Source: Ralstonia soli (GTDB lineage: Bacteria; Pseudomonadota; Gammaproteobacteria; Burkholderiales; Burkholderiaceae). From it: a stretch of DNA of 64,000 nt. How positions within the stretch are numbered: the stretch's first letter is position 1; each line of letters begins with the position of its first letter. A program made the position numbers and the translations under genes. The notes under the pieces are model-generated. The model was not told the origin of the DNA. It saw nothing but the letters and a program-made list of their open reading frames with translations, and ran no database searches. Location of the stretch: the NCBI RefSeq assembly GCF_023955655.1, contig NZ_JAMXHT010000004.1, positions 186,001 through 250,000 of the forward strand. Direction: 5' to 3'. Positions 60,686 to 64,000 of this stretch are shown one piece after another.

Positions 60686-61710
60686 GCTGCCTTCGCGCTG
60701 GGTGTTGCGTTGGGCGTGAACTTCTCGTAGTGGAAGCTGTTGGGCTTCACGCCTTTGTCGTCAAAGTACTTGCGCACGGCATCGACCATCGGCGGCGGCC
60801 CGCACAGGTAGACATCCACATCGCCATCGTTCAGCGCACCGGCCGGGATGTGCTGCGTCACCCAACCCTTGCGTGGATGGCTCGATGCGGCGTCGGCGAC
60901 GACGGTGGCGTAGCTGAAATTCGGCAGCCGTGCCACGTAGGCATCGATGGCCTCGACCTGCACGAGGTCAAGGTCACGCGTCACGCCGTAGATCAGGTGG
61001 ACCTGCTGCTGAGAATTGGCGCGTGCCAGCACTTCGAGCATCGACAGGAACGGCGCGAGACCCGTGCCGCCAGCCAGGAACAGCAGCGGCCGCTGCACAT
61101 TACGCAGATAGAAGCTGCCCAGCGGGCCCTGCAGATCAAGCTTGTCGCCCGGTTTTGCGGCTTCGAGCCAGGTGCTCATCACGCCGCCGGGAATCTTCTT
61201 GATCAGGAAGCTGATCTTCGTTTCGCCGGGCGCTGAGGAGAATGAATACGAACGATGCTGGCCGCTCCCCGGCACGCCGATGTTGACGTACTGGCCCGGC
61301 AGGAACACCGGCGCCGTGGCATCCACGTCCAGCTCGAGCACCACGGCGGCATCGTTGTGCTGCTCGACTTTGGACAGCGTGGCCCCGAAGCTGCTCTGCC
61401 CGGTCTTGCAGGTGGTCGACGTGGTCGGCACCGCGATCACGCAATCGCTCTGCGGCACCATCTGGCACGTCAGCACGAGGCCGGTGTTCTTCTCGTCTTC
61501 GGTCAGGGCGTCTTCGATGTAGTCGTCACCGAGGTCGTAGCTGCCGCTTTCGGCACGGCACTTGCACGTCCCACAGACGCCGTCGGAGCAATCCATGGGC
61601 AGGTTGATCTTGGCGCGGAAGGCGGCGTCGAGCACCTTCTCGCCCGCTTTGCATTCGATGAAACGGGTGACACCGTCCTCGAAATTCAGTGCAACTGTGA
61701 AACTGGACAT
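60682..61710 (-). CDS. benC: Benzoate 1,2-dioxygenase electron-transfer component BenC
   Basis: A 342-residue reductase with a plant-type [2Fe-2S] ferredoxin domain (Cys41, Cys46, Cys49, Cys82), an FAD domain (HRSYSFSSAPG) and an NAD domain (GGTGLAPFLSML, CGPPPMVDAV). It passes electrons from NADH to BenAB. It lies 48 bp after benB and overlaps benD. Length and domain order are as in Acinetobacter BenC (about 340 residues). Confidence 0.95.
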   Translation of the reverse strand: MSSFTVALNFEDGVTRFIECKAGEKVLDAAFRAKINLPMDCSDGVCGTCKCRAESGSYDLGDDYIEDALTEDEKNTGLVLTCQMVPQSDCVIAVPTTSTTCKTGQSSFGATLSKVEQHNDAAVVLELDVDATAPVFLPGQYVNIGVPGSGQHRSYSFSSAPGETKISFLIKKIPGGVMSTWLEAAKPGDKLDLQGPLGSFYLRNVQRPLLFLAGGTGLAPFLSMLEVLARANSQQQVHLIYGVTRDLDLVQVEAIDAYVARLPNFSYATVVADAASSHPRKGWVTQHIPAGALNDGDVDVYLCGPPPMVDAVRKYFDDKGVKPNSFHYEKFTPNATPSAKAA

Positions 61711-61758
61711 GGGATACCTCCGCTGCCTCTTTTGCGTGTCCTATACCTGGGTGCGACC

Positions 61759-62247
61759 TCAGACGTGATAGACGTCGAGCACCTGCCGGATGTAGTCGTT
61801 TTTCAGGACGATCTTCTTGGACGAAATCAAGAAGCCGTCACCGGTGCGGCGCAGGGTGACGAACATCGTGCCGAAGAACTGATCGGTGGTCTTGTACCGG
61901 TGGCTGAGCGTGTGGAAGTTGTAGCGCACGTCGACTTCAGCCTCGCGCTCGGCCAGGACTTCCACGTTGGTGATGCTGTGGTTGGTTCTCGGCTCCGGCG
62001 TCGATGCGCCGCTGCGCTCGGTCTTGATGCGGAAGACGCGATCCTCCAGCCCGCAGCGATCGGGGTAGTACATCAACGAAATTTCGCTCTGCGGGTCTTC
62101 GGTCAGCTGGTCGTCGTCATCCCATGCCGGCATCCAGTACGCGACGTCTTCCGCGTAGCACTCGAGCCAGGCATCCCACTGGCGGTCGTCGAGCAGCCGC
62201 GCTTCGCGGTACAGGGCCGCGCAGATGGTCTGGTAATCGGCGCTCAT
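61759..62247 (-). CDS. benB: Benzoate 1,2-dioxygenase small (beta) subunit BenB
   Basis: A 162-residue ring-hydroxylating dioxygenase beta subunit starting [34 protein letters not shown] and [15 protein letters not shown] are conserved. It is structural in the alpha3-beta3 enzyme. The ATG at 62247 overlaps the benA stop by 4 nt (ATGA), giving coupled subunit production. Confidence 0.95.
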   Translation of the reverse strand: MSADYQTICAALYREARLLDDRQWDAWLECYAEDVAYWMPAWDDDDQLTEDPQSEISLMYYPDRCGLEDRVFRIKTERSGASTPEPRTNHSITNVEVLAEREAEVDVRYNFHTLSHRYKTTDQFFGTMFVTLRRTGDGFLISSKKIVLKNDYIRQVLDVYHV

Positions 62248-63602
62248 GCTGGCACCCCTTCGCGTTCCGTCTTCAGAGCGTTGCGCATGACATGCACCCA
62301 ATATTCGTGCTGGCAGACGAACAGGCCTTCGTCTTCACTGCGCTCGCCCGAGATGAGCGGCTTCAAGCCCATCTTGGTGGCGTTTTCATCGGGGCCGTGC
62401 ACCCACAGCGGCGCGCCGCGCGAGAGGTCGTTCCACAAGGCCGTGGTACCGGCATAGCCGTTCTGGCAGGCGCGGAACTCCTCCAGGTCGTCGGCGGTGC
62501 CCATGCCGGTGACATTGAAGAAATCCTCGTACTGGCGGATGCGCGTTGCACGATCGGTTGCGCTTTCGCCCTTCGGCGCAAAACAGAAGATCGAAACCTC
62601 GGTCTTGTCGACGCTGATCGGCCGCACCACACGAATCTGCGTGCTGAACTGATCCATCAGGAACACGTTCGGATACACGCACAGGTTGCGGGTCTGGTTG
62701 ACGATGAAGTCGGTCTGCGTCTCGCCCACGCGTGCCTTGATCTCCTCACGGTGGGCATAGACGGGCCGCACTTCCGGGTTCATCGTCTGGGTCCACAGCA
62801 GGATATGGCCGTGCTCGAAGCCGTACACGCCCGCCACCGACTTGCTCCAGCTGTTCGCATCCACCGCCTGCGTGCCGCCTTCCTTGCGCCGGCCCATCGT
62901 GGCGGCGTAGTTCCAGTGCACGGTGCTCACGTGGTAGCCGTCGCAGCCGTTCTCCATCTGCATCTTCCAGTTGCCGTCATAGACGTACGAGGAATTGCCG
63001 CGCAGTACTTCCAGGCCTTCGGGCGCCTGGTCGACGATCTGGTCGATGATCACGCGCGCTTCGCCCAGGTACGTTTCGAGCGGCTGCACATCGGCATTGA
63101 GGCTGCCGAACAGAAAGCCACGGTAGTTTTCGAACCGCGCGACCTTCTTCAAGTCATGCGAACCATGCGTGTTGAACTGCACCGGATACTCGGTGGTCTT
63201 TTCGTCCTTCACCTTGAGCAGCTTGCCGGTGTTGGAAAACGTCCAGCCGTGGAACGGACACGTGAAGCTGCCCTTGTTGCCATGCTTGCGACGGCACAGC
63301 ATCGCGCCCTTGTGTGCGCAGGCGTTGATGACCGCATTCAGCTCCCCGGTCTTGTCACGGGTGATGACGATCGGCTGCCGGCCGATCCACGTGGTGTAGT
63401 AATCGTTGTTGTTCGGAATCTGGCTTTCGTGCGCCAGATACACCCAGTTGCTCTCGAAGATGTGCTTCATCTCCAGTTCGAACAGGTCCGGGTTGGTGAA
63501 GATGTCTCGGCGGCAGCGGAAAACGCCCGCCTCTTCGTCATCCACCACCGCGGTTGAGAGCAGGTGATCCAGTTCGTTGGCTTTGTCGATCAAGGCGGAC
63601 AT
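62244..63602 (-). CDS. benA: Benzoate 1,2-dioxygenase large (alpha) subunit BenA
   Basis: A 452-residue Rieske oxygenase. The [2Fe-2S] cluster ligands are Cys95-x-His97 and Cys115-x2-His118 ([13 protein letters not shown]...CPFHGW). The catalytic iron site is in [11 protein letters not shown] (His224, His229, with bridging Asp221). It adds O2 across the ring of benzoate to give the 1,2-cis-diol carboxylate. GGAG lies before the ATG at 63602; an in-frame ATG 4 codons upstream is less well spaced. It follows catA by 28 bp. Confidence 0.95.
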   Translation of the reverse strand: MSALIDKANELDHLLSTAVVDDEEAGVFRCRRDIFTNPDLFELEMKHIFESNWVYLAHESQIPNNNDYYTTWIGRQPIVITRDKTGELNAVINACAHKGAMLCRRKHGNKGSFTCPFHGWTFSNTGKLLKVKDEKTTEYPVQFNTHGSHDLKKVARFENYRGFLFGSLNADVQPLETYLGEARVIIDQIVDQAPEGLEVLRGNSSYVYDGNWKMQMENGCDGYHVSTVHWNYAATMGRRKEGGTQAVDANSWSKSVAGVYGFEHGHILLWTQTMNPEVRPVYAHREEIKARVGETQTDFIVNQTRNLCVYPNVFLMDQFSTQIRVVRPISVDKTEVSIFCFAPKGESATDRATRIRQYEDFFNVTGMGTADDLEEFRACQNGYAGTTALWNDLSRGAPLWVHGPDENATKMGLKPLISGERSEDEGLFVCQHEYWVHVMRNALKTEREGVPA

Positions 63603-63630
63603 GGTCGTCTCCACTTAGCGTTCTAAGGTC

Positions 63631-64000
63631 TCAGACCTCGGCCGAGGCGCGCAGGCGGTTCACGCGCTGGTTGTCCTTGCCCTGCACCAGCGGCGTCAGC
63701 ACGACGTTGAATTCGATGTCCTTGTACGCATCGGTCTTCAGGTCGAACGCGGCGCCGCCGGTTTTCTCAACCACGTGCGGAATCAGTTCTTCGCGGGTGG
63801 CATAGGCGAAGTCGTCCCAGATCAGCGGATCGCCTTCGATGTTGAATTGCGTCGTCAGCTTGCGGTGCCCGTCGCTCGACACGAAGAAGTGCACGTGCGC
63901 TGGCCGGTTGCCGTGGCGGGCCAGCCCGTTCAGCAGTTGCTGGGTTGCGCCCTGCGGCGGGCAGCCGTAGCCCACCGGCATGAGCGTGCGGAATTCGTAC
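63631..64000 (-). CDS. catA: Catechol 1,2-dioxygenase, C-terminal part (5' end outside window)
   Basis: The frame is open to the window edge and ends at 63631. The visible 120 or so C-terminal residues hold GYGCPPQGATQQLL, the iron-binding NRPAHVHFF histidines and GHRKLTTQFNIEGDP, which belong to intradiol dioxygenases of the catechol type. CatA cleaves catechol, the product of BenD, to cis,cis-muconate. It is upstream of benA in the same direction, so the ring-cleavage gene leads the operon. Confidence 0.92.
   Translation of the reverse strand, partial: YEFRTLMPVGYGCPPQGATQQLLNGLARHGNRPAHVHFFVSSDGHRKLTTQFNIEGDPLIWDDFAYATREELIPHVVEKTGGAAFDLKTDAYKDIEFNVVLTPLVQGKDNQRVNRLRASAEV

Noticed and set aside
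1-64000. CRISPR arrays, tRNA genes, prophage or integrative element
   Set aside because: No regularly spaced repeats, cloverleaf sequences, integrase genes or phage structural genes were seen.

Overview
The window is GC-rich, densely coded DNA with short intergenic gaps. Its gene content (bioA-bioF-bioD, ygfZ/mltG/tmk/holB/pilZ/tatD, an ISNCY-type transposase remnant, catA-benABCD-benK-benE) suggests a beta-proteobacterial chromosome of the Burkholderiaceae, most like Ralstonia or its close relative Cupriavidus. The genus is inferred from gene style and order, not from a search. No tRNA, rRNA or CRISPR array was seen.

Layout. Positions 1-1453 hold the two ATPases of a branched-chain-amino-acid-type ABC transporter, closed by a clear terminator. 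A secreted SGNH hydrolase follows, then two tandem LysP-type amino acid permeases on the minus strand. From 6483 to about 22.6 kb lies a long, mostly plus-strand run of lipid/CoA and small-molecule catabolic genes: a bifunctional enoyl-CoA hydratase/3-hydroxyacyl-CoA dehydrogenase, a nicotinamidase, a thiolase, an acyl-CoA dehydrogenase, an SDR and a hotdog thioesterase. After these come a beta-lactamase-like serine hydrolase, a CurA-like reductase, a class II aldolase, a GST with an extra C-terminal domain, another SDR, an alpha/beta hydrolase, an iron-type alcohol dehydrogenase and an HSL-type esterase. The promoters at 6344-6372 and 21574-21602 (minus) match at 22 of 29 positions and both carry a TetR-like operator over the -35 box, so the two ends of this region may answer to one regulator.

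From 22.6 to 33.7 kb come a GNAT, a LysR/membrane-hydroxylase divergent pair and NRDE, DUF4936 and YgfZ proteins. The housekeeping block mltG-tmk-holB-pilZ-tatD plus an ankyrin protein follows, then an EgtB-like enzyme. From 33.9 to 39.6 kb is a tightly coupled LacI-regulated operon: an ABC importer whose last gene is a GpdQ-like phosphodiesterase, with a perfect 14-bp LacI-type operator just before the regulator gene. From 40.1 to 43.3 kb a 2-oxoacid dehydrogenase operon encodes E1alpha, E1beta and E2 but no E3. From 43.3 to 48.5 kb a LysR regulator faces an MFS transporter/M20 peptidase/amidase operon whose first gene has a 9-nt G:C run between its ribosome binding site and start codon.

From 48.5 to 52.6 kb is an accessory-looking patch: a decayed insertion sequence, a zinc-ribbon protein, an unrecognised lipoprotein and several small proteins. 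The bioA-bioF-bioD operon follows, without bioB beside it. A 55-residue orphan gene with a dyad inside its promoter spacer comes next. The last 6.7 kb is a benzoate operon on the minus strand, read catA-benA-benB-benC-benD-benK-benE. It would import benzoate and convert it through the dihydrodiol and catechol to cis,cis-muconate.
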